Origin: a virus
Virus record (IMG/VR): IMGVR_UViG_3300026488_000025
Coordinates: 1-64,000 of that record
Reading direction: 5' to 3' (one strand)
DNA length: 64,000 nt
Both the position numbers and the translations under genes were made by a program. The notes under the pieces are model-generated. The model was not told the origin of the DNA and searched no databases. It saw only the letters and a program-made list of their open reading frames with translations. Shown here piece after piece: positions 42,260 to 50,575 of this stretch. Position 1 is the first letter of the stretch. Every line of letters begins with the position of its first letter.

Positions 42260-43273
42260 TAGTGCTTCCATCCCTTTATATATGTTATTATCTATTAGTG
42301 AATTTATTTGTTCTTTGGTGGCACCCATTTTCACTAAATCATTAAAATCTTTTACTTTATGTGGTACCTTTTTAGGCCACACAAAAACTTTGTGCCCCGC
42401 TTTTGCATAATTTATAAGCTCTATTCTAGCTCTATCATCTATATTATTATTATCTAAACAGAATATCGGTTCCTTCAGTTCATCAATCCTATCTTTAGAT
42501 AATTGCGCACCCATCTGAGCTATAGCATTAGGTTTAAAAGTAGAAAGTGTGTCATATACAGACTCCGTAATATATACGGGCTCATCTTTTTTAATATTCG
42601 ACCAATTCCAGACCTTCCAACCAATATTCTCAGGTAGAAGCACCACTCTGAAATCTTTTTTCTTGAATGCCAATGCTTGAAAGCCGTACCATAGACCGTT
42701 TTTCCATTTGAGTGGTATAACGATGTAATCAGGTAGAGAAAACTCTCTAGCATCAAACGCTAGAGTCCCTAGACTGTATAGCCAATCCTCTTTGGGTTCT
42801 ATCCCTCGATTTCTCAGGTACTGAACTGCTTCAGGAAAATCTTTGAGATTCGGTAGAGGAATTTCTTGAACGAGCTTATCAGGCTTAGGTTCTGCTTCTA
42901 GCTCTGTCATTTTCTGTGTGATAATGTTATCGATTACCAGAGGGGCGCTTGTGGGTTTGGTTTCTTTCTCTATCACTAAGCGATTAAAACCTTCTGATTG
43001 ATTTTCTTTTTTAAACTGAGGAAATAATGAAGGATGATAATCTCTTAAATAAGAATACATATTTCCAGTATAATCGCAGTTCCAACATTTTATAGCATCG
43101 CCATCAAATCCCGATTTCGTGAAAAGGTGTAATCGTTTCTTTGAACGAGAGTGAGCAGAGTCTCCACAGATATCGCATCTACAAGCATAATCCTGAGGTG
43201 TTTCTGTACCTAAATCAGAAGCACTATGAACTAATTTCCAATATTTAACATTAATGGGGTCAAGTCTTGCCAA
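42242..43273 (-). CDS. 61: DNA primase gp61
   Basis: 343 aa. I choose the TTG start at 43273, which has AAAAAGGAG five bases before it; longer starts have no ribosome site. Zinc ribbon CDICGDS and CWNCDYTG (about 32-66), Toprim core with YITESVYDTL and FCLDNNN, and a C-terminus matching T4 gp61 (KVKDFNDLVKMGATKEQINS). Makes RNA primers for lagging-strand synthesis with a DnaB-type helicase. Confidence 0.9.
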   Translation of the reverse strand: MARLDPINVKYWKLVHSASDLGTETPQDYACRCDICGDSAHSRSKKRLHLFTKSGFDGDAIKCWNCDYTGNMYSYLRDYHPSLFPQFKKENQSEGFNRLVIEKETKPTSAPLVIDNIITQKMTELEAEPKPDKLVQEIPLPNLKDFPEAVQYLRNRGIEPKEDWLYSLGTLAFDAREFSLPDYIVIPLKWKNGLWYGFQALAFKKKDFRVVLLPENIGWKVWNWSNIKKDEPVYITESVYDTLSTFKPNAIAQMGAQLSKDRIDELKEPIFCLDNNNIDDRARIELINYAKAGHKVFVWPKKVPHKVKDFNDLVKMGATKEQINSLIDNNIYKGMEALLKLTL

Positions 43274-43293
43274 TAGTTCTCCTTTTTGGGGTT

Positions 43294-43313
43294 TATAAAT
43301 ACAAGTATAAATA
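43294..43313 (+). promoter_or_regulatory. tandem late promoters
   Basis: Two plus-strand TATAAATA boxes (43294-43301, 43306-43313) about 12 bases apart, before the gene at 43350. Confidence 0.65.
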
Positions 43314-43349
43314 AATTTATATAACATTATATCTAAGAGGTACTTAAAA

Positions 43350-43637
43350 ATGATACAAAACGAAGCTTTACAAGCAGAATTTTCTAAGCTAGAAGCACTA
43401 ACAACAAAGTCGTATGCAAATCATATTATGATGAACTCATTAAAAATGTTAGGTTCTAAGAAATCAGAATCTAAAGATGTGCTTGATGAAAAAGATTATA
43501 AGTTATTGAATTCATATAAGTATCCTGATAGATTAATCAAGATGTTAGAACACAACTCTGCTCGTTTTGAGGCAGAGGGTTCATTTGGTGTGTCATTTGC
43601 GAAGTTAGCACTTCAAGGACACGATATTACTTTCTAA
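43350..43637 (+). CDS. hypothetical protein
   Basis: 95 aa, helical, with GAGG before the ATG. A plus-strand gene in a minus-strand region, driven by tandem late promoters. Overlaps the end of the opposing RNase H gene by 4 bases. Not recognised. Confidence 0.65.
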   Translation: MIQNEALQAEFSKLEALTTKSYANHIMMNSLKMLGSKKSESKDVLDEKDYKLLNSYKYPDRLIKMLEHNSARFEAEGSFGVSFAKLALQGHDITF

Positions 43638-44713
43638 AAGAAGTCAGCCAATGAAGTTTCTACTTCAGCTCCCGAAATATAAAAATCAGATGCATTAGCA
43701 AATAACTCCCCTAGACTATATTTTAACAGAAAATCATTAATCTTCTTAGCATTGAATTGAATCGTTTGTTCTTTGAAATCTTTAACGACTGGATTATAAA
43801 TGTAATCAGGAATAGCATCGAAACTAGTTAAGATATAATTCAAATCGTAATTCTTTCTATACATAACATTCTCGCTTAAATTTACTTCCAAATCTTGAAC
43901 GAATTTTAATGCACCTTTCTCACCGAATGGCACTGTTTTGTATATGTCTTTGATGTCTGACATCTGACCTTTTTTCTTTCCTGCTGTAATTTTCTTAAAG
44001 ACTGTGAAATCACTCATAAGTTTTTCGCTAATACTAAGTTTTAGAAACTCTGGTACGCTTGTAGTGTAAATTTCATTCTCTTTGAGATACGAAATAAATG
44101 TTGGACTGAATGCTGTCCTACTTTTAATATTTGGAATATTATCGACTGCATCACCTAAACATCTGTGAAGTATAGCATAATCTTCAGCTTCTTCTGGTGT
44201 CATTGATACAAAATCTTTTTTAATAGGTCTGTATTGTTTAACGCCTCTGTGTTTAAGTAATTGAAAGAAATCTTTATCTTCACTTAAAATAGTCACATTG
44301 TAAATAGGGCTGTATTCTTTTGCTATAACAGCAATACCATCATCTGCTTCAGTCTTATCTAACCCAATAACTTTGAATGGGAATGCTTCTTTCATAGTAT
44401 CTGTCAATTCATTAAGAACTACATAAAGAGTTTCCCAATTAATATCAGATTCAGATTTATCTCTGTTGCCTTTGTATTCCGGGTAAACATCTTTTCTCCA
44501 AGAACCAAAACCATCTAAGAATATAACTACTTCATCACTTTTAAATCGTTTCATACTGAAGCGTAGTGAATTTAGTACCATATGGAATAGCATACTCTGA
44601 AAGTCAGCTGTTACATATTTTCCATCTTTTTTTGAGGGTTTTGATAGGTGAATGGCCGTATGGACCATTCTTGAAGAAAGATGACCGAAATCTACTAGTA
44701 GTAAATTTTTCAT
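43634..44713 (-). CDS. rnh: RNase H / 5'-nuclease (T4 Rnh-like)
   Basis: 359 aa. FEN1-family motifs: LLLVDFGHL at the start, YPEYKGNRD (about 77-85), KTEADDGIAVIA (about 119-130), TILSEDKDFFQL (about 140-151) and LGDAVDNIPNI (about 186-196). Removes RNA primers from lagging-strand fragments. The C-terminus SLADFF looks like a sliding-clamp binding peptide. Start overlaps the stop of an HNH gene by 4 bases. Confidence 0.92.
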   Translation of the reverse strand: MKNLLLVDFGHLSSRMVHTAIHLSKPSKKDGKYVTADFQSMLFHMVLNSLRFSMKRFKSDEVVIFLDGFGSWRKDVYPEYKGNRDKSESDINWETLYVVLNELTDTMKEAFPFKVIGLDKTEADDGIAVIAKEYSPIYNVTILSEDKDFFQLLKHRGVKQYRPIKKDFVSMTPEEAEDYAILHRCLGDAVDNIPNIKSRTAFSPTFISYLKENEIYTTSVPEFLKLSISEKLMSDFTVFKKITAGKKKGQMSDIKDIYKTVPFGEKGALKFVQDLEVNLSENVMYRKNYDLNYILTSFDAIPDYIYNPVVKDFKEQTIQFNAKKINDFLLKYSLGELFANASDFYISGAEVETSLADFF

Positions 44714-45729
44714 ATATTATCCTTTATATGTTTCAAATATGTAGTGCGGTTTATTATACTAAAACTATCTACATATTTTTGTTTATTTTTCAATAACCTG
44801 AAGTTATCAACTGTGCTTTTATACTGTTTTGCTATTAAATAGTTAGCAAAATCATTTTTCCTCATATAGATACCATCCACAAGAAAGAAGTATTTAGCAT
44901 CAATAGTTGTATAAGTATTATCAGTTTCGTAAGTAGGTTTAGTTATCTCTACTAATTTATCTGTTTTTATATCCCAAGCAGTAACTATGTTTTGTTTTAC
45001 GCTTTTAAGTTTCCCTAGTTTATATTCTTCTGAAGAAACCTTTATAGTATTGCCTTTTTCGTCTTTGACGCATACTTTATTACTGGAATTATGGCTATAA
45101 TTCTGTTTATTCTTATAATATTCTTGTTTCGTTACTGATATGTTATTACCTTTTTTATCTACAACTACAACTCTACCTTTAGTATGAAATAAATGAATAT
45201 CACTATCATATTGGTCTTTATTTACTGTAATATTTTCGCCTGTTCTTATAAGTTTAACATTAACCTTACCTTTAGCAACACCTACATAACTAGGATTTGC
45301 TTTAAACTCTTCTACTGTGACTCGCTTTTTATCGCCAGTTTCTAAATCTATAATAGTTGTAGTACCAAGTTTGTCTAGCGATATTTGTTGCATAGATTGT
45401 TGCTTTAGTGCACCATAAGTAGTAGAATCAATAACACCTTTCATATCGTTCTTGTGAGTCATACCCCACCAAGCATAAGTAGTAGATGGTTCATCTAAAG
45501 CTTGAGCTAATAGAGAATGAGCAATGTAGTGGTCTTCGCACAATAATATAGCACGATTCCACACATAGTCTTTAAGATTACTATAATCTGGAAATAATGC
45601 TTGTGGTAGAATGTGATGGTTCTCTGTTTGGTTCTTGATATATATAGACTTATTATTATTACAAAAGTCTATATACTCTATTAGTTTTAACTGGTTTTTA
45701 ACTCTAACATTTTTGAAATATTCTAGCAT
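44710..45729 (-). CDS. HNH homing endonuclease with repeat DNA-binding modules
   Basis: 339 aa from the ATG at 45729 (GGAGG before it). HNH core ENHHILPQALFPDYSNLK (about 36-53), then VWNRAILLCEDHYIAHSLL. Residues about 115-260 are four copies of the module V-x-V, G, RVT/VS-x-EE(F/Y), also found in the GIY-YIG enzyme at 31199. Inserted between gp32 and RNase H and coupled to RNase H. Confidence 0.85.
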   Translation of the reverse strand: MLEYFKNVRVKNQLKLIEYIDFCNNNKSIYIKNQTENHHILPQALFPDYSNLKDYVWNRAILLCEDHYIAHSLLAQALDEPSTTYAWWGMTHKNDMKGVIDSTTYGALKQQSMQQISLDKLGTTTIIDLETGDKKRVTVEEFKANPSYVGVAKGKVNVKLIRTGENITVNKDQYDSDIHLFHTKGRVVVVDKKGNNISVTKQEYYKNKQNYSHNSSNKVCVKDEKGNTIKVSSEEYKLGKLKSVKQNIVTAWDIKTDKLVEITKPTYETDNTYTTIDAKYFFLVDGIYMRKNDFANYLIAKQYKSTVDNFRLLKNKQKYVDSFSIINRTTYLKHIKDNI

Positions 45730-45756
45730 AATGACCTCCAAAAGTCTATATAGTAT

Positions 45757-45764
45757 TATTTATA
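45757..45764 (-). promoter_or_regulatory. late promoter before HNH gene
   Basis: TATAAATAATAC on the minus strand; it lies in the 9-bp inverted repeat GTCTATATA/TATATAGAC. Confidence 0.7.
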
Positions 45765-45787
45765 TAGACCGTTCAAGAAATCAAGTG

Positions 45788-46822
45788 CTACAACCCATTA
45801 AGGAAATCCAAATCATCATCTGATTCAGTTGCTGGAACTGGAGTCGTTTGACCCGCGTCTGCATTGAGTGTTGTTTCGACTGGTGCACTAACAACTGGTG
45901 TTTCAACTACTGGAGTTGGTGTTGTAGTTACTGGTTGAACTGCTAGTGGGTCTATTACTGTTTGTGCAACTGTCGTAGTAGGCTCTTGTGCAACTGTCGT
46001 ATCGGCTACTTGTCCTAGTGTACTTGCAACAAGTTGCTTGAATACGATTGGGTCAAGAAGTTTCGGTGTGTAAGTTTCACAAACCCATTTAAGTGACTTA
46101 GCACTTTCTTCATAAGTTTTGAATGCTTCTGGTTGCTTGAATTCCATTAAATCAACAGCGTTCTCTGTGATGTCTTTGATAGCAGCGTCTGCATCAGCAT
46201 AAACTGAAGTTGCAACATCGATTGTAGTGTCATCATAATTGAAGAAACCTGACGCTTTCTTAATTTTTAGTTTGATGTTATTACCAACTAATGGATTGAA
46301 TAACTCTTTTGGAGTTTCACCAAGTGCTCTATCTTGCTCAGATGGATTAAGTGCTGCCATAAACTTATCGAAAAGTTTTGTACCAAATTTCCATAGTTTG
46401 ATTTTACCATTGTTCTCAGGGTTAGCAGGGTCATTAACTACTAAGATATTAACATAGTAATTCATTTTACGAGAGAAGTTTTTCGCTTCAGTCTTTGCTT
46501 CATCTGTACCTAGTGCATAGATTGCTCCCCATAACTTAGAGGCAGGACACGGCTGGTCGATTGTTTCAGGTGATGTGTTTAAGTACCATCTTTTTTTCTT
46601 ATTTACTGCATCCCAAGATTGAACTGCGTGTGAATAAACTTTAATGAAAGGTAAACCTTTTGGGTCTAATAGTAAGCGAATGATTGCTACACCGTTGTCA
46701 TTTTCATCTCTTGAAAGTGTCCAGAATCGGTCATCTTTGTATGATTTTTTTTCAGTACCTAGTGTACCTGGTGCGAGTGTTTTTGATAGTTCTGCGAATG
46801 ATTGATTGAAATCTAATGCCAT
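45788..46822 (-). CDS. 32: single-stranded DNA-binding protein gp32
   Basis: 344 aa. N-terminal LAST-like basic/aromatic start, OB-fold core with HAVQSWDAVNKKKRWYLN (about 65-82) and CPASKLW, and a long Pro/Thr/Val linker to an acidic tail. The tail ends DDDLDFLNGL, like T4 gp32 (DLDDLLNDL). The T4 zinc ligands are mostly lost (one Cys remains). Coats single strands in replication, recombination and repair. Its long leader is rich in repeats and probably autoregulatory. Confidence 0.93.
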   Translation of the reverse strand: MALDFNQSFAELSKTLAPGTLGTEKKSYKDDRFWTLSRDENDNGVAIIRLLLDPKGLPFIKVYSHAVQSWDAVNKKKRWYLNTSPETIDQPCPASKLWGAIYALGTDEAKTEAKNFSRKMNYYVNILVVNDPANPENNGKIKLWKFGTKLFDKFMAALNPSEQDRALGETPKELFNPLVGNNIKLKIKKASGFFNYDDTTIDVATSVYADADAAIKDITENAVDLMEFKQPEAFKTYEESAKSLKWVCETYTPKLLDPIVFKQLVASTLGQVADTTVAQEPTTTVAQTVIDPLAVQPVTTTPTPVVETPVVSAPVETTLNADAGQTTPVPATESDDDLDFLNGL

Positions 46823-46834
46823 TGTGTATTTCTC

Positions 46835-46970
46835 CTAACGAAATCTTAACGAGTATCTTAAAGATACTTTTATACGAATGCCAACTTAAAGATGGCTTTA
46901 AACGAATTTTAACGAATGTCCTAAAGACAAAATTACTCTAAATAGTACTTCCTATAAGTACTTCCACGAA
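46835..46970 (-). promoter_or_regulatory. repeat-rich gp32 leader, candidate translational operator
   Basis: In the mRNA there are six ACGA/UUCGU words (positions 46838-46968) between small hairpins: AGTATCT/AGATACT (46852-46868), GCCA/TGGC (46880-46896), TGTC/GACA (46917-46929) and AGTACTT/AAGTACT (46944-46962). T4 gp32 represses its own mRNA by binding a structured, AU-rich leader; this region fits that role. Confidence 0.55.
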
Positions 46971-46994
46971 TAATCCAATGTCTATATACATATC

Positions 46995-47002
46995 TATTTA
47001 TA
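46995..47002 (-). promoter_or_regulatory. late promoter before gp32
   Basis: TTTATAAATAG on the minus strand, 173 bases before the gp32 ATG. An early-type TTATAATAC (47099-47104) lies further upstream, so gp32 can be made in both phases. Confidence 0.65.
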
Positions 47003-47089
47003 AACTTTATTTCTGAACATATTATATCAAGTTTTTACTTAATAACGATACGCTTATCAAAGATTCTAAACTTCTCGTTCATTCTCTTT

Positions 47090-47112
47090 GTGTACAGTAT
47101 TATAACAAAAAA
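47090..47112 (-). promoter_or_regulatory. early/middle-type promoter of gp32
   Basis: TTGTTATAATAC with -10 at 47099-47104 (minus). It is back-to-back with the late promoter of the capsid-like gene at 47157. Confidence 0.6.
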
Positions 47113-47128
47113 GGACTTAATTTTTGTA

Positions 47129-47136
47129 TATAAATA
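47129..47136 (+). promoter_or_regulatory. late promoter before second capsid protein
   Basis: TATATAAATACTATC on the plus strand. An in-frame ATG at 47124 lies at the promoter itself and cannot be the start. Confidence 0.75.
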
Positions 47137-47156
47137 CTATCAAAATGGAGAACTCT

Positions 47157-48065
47157 ATGGAATTAATCACCGAAGAAGAATTAAGAAGAATCGATGAAGC
47201 AACTACAATCAATGACCTTGTTAATACAGAAATACTAATTACTAGTATGGAAAGAATTGTACAAAAAGATAGTATTGCTTATCAAGTATCAGATATTAGA
47301 AAAATGGCAGGCCCAACTGGTCGTGTTAATGGATATTTAAGAGATAAAACATCAGATAAGATGATTGTAAAAACAGCACTTGTAGAAGCTGTGTCAAGAA
47401 CGATTAAATCTGAATTCACATTAGAAGTTCTTAAAGATAATGCAAGATTATATGGTGAAGATTTTCACGAAGTTCTTGCTTATTACTTCATAGATGAACT
47501 TGCTTATACAATCGATGCAGATTTTATCGATATGACTAAACTTGCTTCTAAAAAGAGTACAGCTTTATCTTTTGACTCTAGCTTTGATAATAACATTTAT
47601 GATGTTGTTACACAAGTTTTCGCTAAAATAAACAAAGAAAGAGTTGCACTTGCTACACGCTCTAAACGCCCACTAAAAACTTGGGCAGTTGTTTCACCAA
47701 ATATTGCTTCATTGCTTATGAATAACAGTATTCTTGCTCAAGATTTAGATAAAGGTGATTCAGGTGTTTCTCTTTTAGGTTCATTTGCTGGTATGGATAT
47801 CTACTTAGATAATACGCATACGGATGTAAAAGATTATGTTCTTTTAGGTGTTAAAGGAAATGGTTTTGCTAAAGGTGCTACGACTGTAAGCCCTTATGAG
47901 AGAACTTTCTTTACATCACAAGACCAATTATCAGGTGAGAGAAATTACTTTATGCTAGATAGAATAGCTATGATTCAAAACCCATCGGATACATTAGGTG
48001 ATGACCTTTCAAGTATGCTAGTGTCATTTGAGATAGATTTAAGCCAATTAGCGTTATACGCATAA
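47157..48065 (+). CDS. short gp23/gp24-like capsid (vertex) protein
   Basis: 302 aa from the ATG at 47157 with GGAG before it. HK97-fold signs shared with gp23: WAVVSPNIASLL (about residues 180-191), GSFAGMDIYLDNTHTDVKDY and the late block YERTFFTSQDQ. T4 gp24 is 427 aa, so this is a trimmed version without the insertion domain. The N-terminus MELITEEELRRIDE-A has a T4 Alt-like targeting start and a probable gp21 cut after Glu 14. Likely vertex or second shell protein. Confidence 0.7.
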   Translation: MELITEEELRRIDEATTINDLVNTEILITSMERIVQKDSIAYQVSDIRKMAGPTGRVNGYLRDKTSDKMIVKTALVEAVSRTIKSEFTLEVLKDNARLYGEDFHEVLAYYFIDELAYTIDADFIDMTKLASKKSTALSFDSSFDNNIYDVVTQVFAKINKERVALATRSKRPLKTWAVVSPNIASLLMNNSILAQDLDKGDSGVSLLGSFAGMDIYLDNTHTDVKDYVLLGVKGNGFAKGATTVSPYERTFFTSQDQLSGERNYFMLDRIAMIQNPSDTLGDDLSSMLVSFEIDLSQLALYA

Positions 48066-48075
48066 GGAGATAGAT

Positions 48076-48198
48076 ATGTTAATTTTTAGTGAATTTGTAC
48101 AAGAAGGTACAGAAAGCAAAGAGTGTGATTGTGGTTGTAAGGGTGATGAAAGCAAATGTAAATGTGAAGATTCTTGCTCTTGTAGAACAAAAAAATAG
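48076..48198 (+). CDS. 40-residue Cys-rich, metallothionein-like protein with capsid-targeting start
   Basis: 40 aa, ten bases after the capsid-like gene, with AAGGAGATAG before its ATG. MLIFSEFVQE-G resembles the targeting peptide of T4 internal proteins. The rest carries seven Cys at 17, 19, 21, 28, 30, 34 and 36 (CDCGC, CKC, CSC), a C-x-C pattern like metallothioneins. If cut after Glu 10 the 30-residue mature form could bind zinc or copper inside the head. No relative is known to me. Confidence 0.6.
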   Translation: MLIFSEFVQEGTESKECDCGCKGDESKCKCEDSCSCRTKK

Positions 48199-48213
48199 TA
48201 GTATATAGACATT

Positions 48214-48450
48214 ATGAATGCTCTATATGATTTGATATACGATTGGCTAGACAAAGATGCCAACTCTATTGATTTTTGGGGTATTATAGCCGATGAATAC
48301 GGCATATTTTATGAAGAAGGTAAAATAGATGATGTCGATGATTTAGTAACAAGGCTCTCTAAGAAGCAACTAAAGAAGTTTGCTAAAGATTATATTACTG
48401 ACCCAGCGAGAACCAGACAAAAATTAGGTAAATATGCCGACCTATTGTAG
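48214..48450 (+). CDS. hypothetical protein
   Basis: 78 aa, acidic start then basic helix (LSKKQLKKFAKDYITDPART). Third gene of the short late plus-strand operon. Its stop abuts the opposing Dda gene. Confidence 0.6.
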   Translation: MNALYDLIYDWLDKDANSIDFWGIIADEYGIFYEEGKIDDVDDLVTRLSKKQLKKFAKDYITDPARTRQKLGKYADLL

Positions 48451-48451
48451 A

Positions 48452-49789
48452 TTAGTTAGTCAATAAGACTAACTTGTCCGAACTCCTCGTAACCCCTACA
48501 TACATTAAGCGAAACATTAAATCATCTTGTTCCTTACTCTTACCCTGCATACCTTGAATATCTCTTACATCTAAGTAAACAGAACAAAAAGATGAACCTT
48601 GTAGTTTGTGTAATGTACTTGCATAATGGTACTTGATTTCAATAAATTCTTCTTTCAAAGCGAAGAACTCTTGCCATAATTCTTTCTTGAATTCACCCTT
48701 AGCCATCTTTGCATCGTTAGCTACTTTTTGAGTAATACCATAGAAGTCTTGCTCTGAAGATGGGTCTATGATGTCAATACTTTTGTTGTCTTTATCGGCA
48801 CATTTCCAGTAGTTAATCGTTTGACCTTTCATCTTTTTAGAACTTTTTATTACTCCCATTAACTCAACACTTTGTCCATTACTATGAACCATTTCTTTTT
48901 GTGTACCTTTATCAATAACATTTGGTTGTTGTAGTACAATAGTGTCACCAGGTTCTAAGAATTTCTTATCAGGGAACATAGTTTTTCTGATTCCAAAATT
49001 GTAAGTATTCACCAAACTGTTTGTAAATGAACCTACAATTTTTGTAGTCAAAGTATTACTATCAGTAGCATAAATATTTAAGAATTCTCCTATCTCTTGG
49101 TACATAGGGATATCAGGATGTCTAGCAAGAATCTTACTGATTGGTGGGTATTTTTTCAGTTCGATACATCTTCTAAGGTCTGTAGCAAGTTTAATTAATG
49201 GATTATCTTTTGCTTGTCTAACGATTTCTGTTAGTTCGTATGAGTGAGATTCTGGTAGTTCGTGCATCTTACCTGACACTACGGGTAGTTGGTATTTATC
49301 CCCTACTAGCAGTACAGCTTTGACTCTTCCCGAGTCGATAGCATCTTCTACATACTCGAACAACTCTGAACCTACCATCGACTTCTCATCGATTATGAGC
49401 AAGTCACATTTCATTTTCTTGATACCAGGGTCTGTGTTCACTTTAAGGACTTGTTTACCAGTATTGTAATCATTTTCGATTTTTAGTTTAAGGAATGAGT
49501 GTATAGTACTTGCTATAATTTCATCTTCTGCTCTTTTGTCGCCTGTATTGTATTTCTTAGCAATATTCTTAGCTACTTCAAGTGAAGCGTGGGTAGGTGT
49601 CGTAATGGCAATCTTCCATCCTAAGAACTTGAAATAATTGATTATATAGAGTATAGAGAAAGTTTTACCTACTCCGGCACCACCAGATAATTCAACAATA
49701 CTATCTCTAGTAATGTCCATATCTTTGGCTTCGATGAGGTCTTGAATGAGAGGCGTAACAACCTCTTCTTGGTGTGTAGTTAGTTCCAT
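48452..49789 (-). CDS. dda: Dda-like SF1 DNA helicase
   Basis: 445 aa. Walker A GGAGVGKT (36-43), motif Ia TTPTHASLEVAK, Walker B LLIIDEKSMV, motif III VGDKYQLPVV, and the C-terminal HKLQGSS and YVGVTRSSDKL motifs. Same size as T4 Dda (439 aa), which unwinds 5'-3' and helps start replication. Confidence 0.94.
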   Translation of the reverse strand: MELTTHQEEVVTPLIQDLIEAKDMDITRDSIVELSGGAGVGKTFSILYIINYFKFLGWKIAITTPTHASLEVAKNIAKKYNTGDKRAEDEIIASTIHSFLKLKIENDYNTGKQVLKVNTDPGIKKMKCDLLIIDEKSMVGSELFEYVEDAIDSGRVKAVLLVGDKYQLPVVSGKMHELPESHSYELTEIVRQAKDNPLIKLATDLRRCIELKKYPPISKILARHPDIPMYQEIGEFLNIYATDSNTLTTKIVGSFTNSLVNTYNFGIRKTMFPDKKFLEPGDTIVLQQPNVIDKGTQKEMVHSNGQSVELMGVIKSSKKMKGQTINYWKCADKDNKSIDIIDPSSEQDFYGITQKVANDAKMAKGEFKKELWQEFFALKEEFIEIKYHYASTLHKLQGSSFCSVYLDVRDIQGMQGKSKEQDDLMFRLMYVGVTRSSDKLVLLTN

Positions 49790-49797
49790 TAGTATCC

Positions 49798-49825
49798 TTT
49801 ATGTCGTATTATAACATAAAAGTAC
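49798..49825 (-). promoter_or_regulatory. early/middle-type promoter before dda
   Basis: TTAAGTACTTTTATG then TTATAATACG, -10 at 49808-49813 (minus). Confidence 0.75.
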
Positions 49826-49842
49826 TTAATACATTTTAGTAC

Positions 49843-50187
49843 TTAGTATCTACTTGGTAAATCTTTTTGTGTCTTCATTGGCCCAAAATTAAAATATTTC
49901 TTACCACTGATTCTTACGGCGAAATAATAAGCATAAGCAGCAGTTCTATTCCAGATATTACTAAACCAATTCGATGCTCTTTCTGCATCTTCTAGCATAG
50001 CATCTAAAAATGATTTGTCTGCATATTTTCTGTCTTTGTTCTCACCACCTCTCCAGTAGTAAAAGTCGTGATGATTACAAGATGCCTTGAAGAAGAATTG
50101 TGGAGGCGTAAAACCCATTCCTTTACCACCACATCCGTTAGTGATTTCTGATTTTTGTTTATCTGTTAATTGACTGTATTTTAGCAT
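49843..50187 (-). CDS. phospholipase A2-like protein
   Basis: 114 aa. NGCGGKGMGFTPPQFFFKAS, then CNHHDFYYWRGG with the His-Asp pair of secreted phospholipase A2 active sites, then ADKSFLDAMLE. This resembles small PLA2-like proteins in bacteria and phages. No signal peptide. The late promoter suggests a role in lysis or in the virion; activity is unproven. Confidence 0.6.
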   Translation of the reverse strand: MLKYSQLTDKQKSEITNGCGGKGMGFTPPQFFFKASCNHHDFYYWRGGENKDRKYADKSFLDAMLEDAERASNWFSNIWNRTAAYAYYFAVRISGKKYFNFGPMKTQKDLPSRY

Positions 50188-50211
50188 ATTATATACCTCC
50201 GTATTTAGAGA

Positions 50212-50219
50212 TATTTATA
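50212..50219 (-). promoter_or_regulatory. late promoter before phospholipase-like gene
   Basis: CTATAAATATC on the minus strand, 25 bases before the ATG at 50187. Confidence 0.7.
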
Positions 50220-50540
50220 GAAGGAGTGTATTATTCTTAAAAATTAGATTGAATCGTTTATGATGTTTTCGTTTACTGGCATCTCCGAAGAGAACATTAT
50301 CAATTTAATGCCGAAGGAACCATCTATTTGCTCATAGATAAGACACATTTATTTGATATGTGTATCGAGTTATTCATTATCATAACTGAAAAGTTGAACT
50401 CATTTCGATGCTTATAGCATCAGGCTTTGTCTTCAACTCTGACTGTAACAGCTTCCATTTAAGTTTCCTTAATAATTAAGTTTGATGTATTCATAAACTG
50501 TAATTCTAATTTTTAACAATAATAATTTAAAGAAGTATCA
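50220..50540 (-). ncRNA. gene-free structured region after ro60, candidate RNA
   Basis: About 320 bases without a convincing gene, downstream of a leftward late promoter (50542). On the minus strand it has GATGC/GCATC (about 50412-50426), AGTTAT/ATAACT, ACACAT/ATGTGT, ATCTAT/ATAGAT and, near 50280-50315, a GGCAT/ATGCC pairing enclosing CTC-TTCG-GAG, a UUCG tetraloop. A 12-codon frame (MEAVTVRVEDKA, from 50458) has an AAGGAAA site. It could be a long leader, a second Ro-bound RNA, or both. Confidence 0.4.
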
Positions 50541-50541
50541 T

Positions 50542-50549
50542 TATTTATA
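50542..50549 (-). promoter_or_regulatory. late promoter for the structured region
   Basis: CTATAAATAATG on the minus strand, next to the TATAGACC hairpin at 50547-50568. Confidence 0.6.
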
Positions 50550-50575
50550 GACCCGATAAGAGGTCTATTTAAGTA

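Noticed and set aside
47124-47156. Upstream ATG of the capsid-like gene
   Set aside because: It overlaps the late promoter TATAAATA, has no ribosome site, and would add residues before the conserved MELITEE start.
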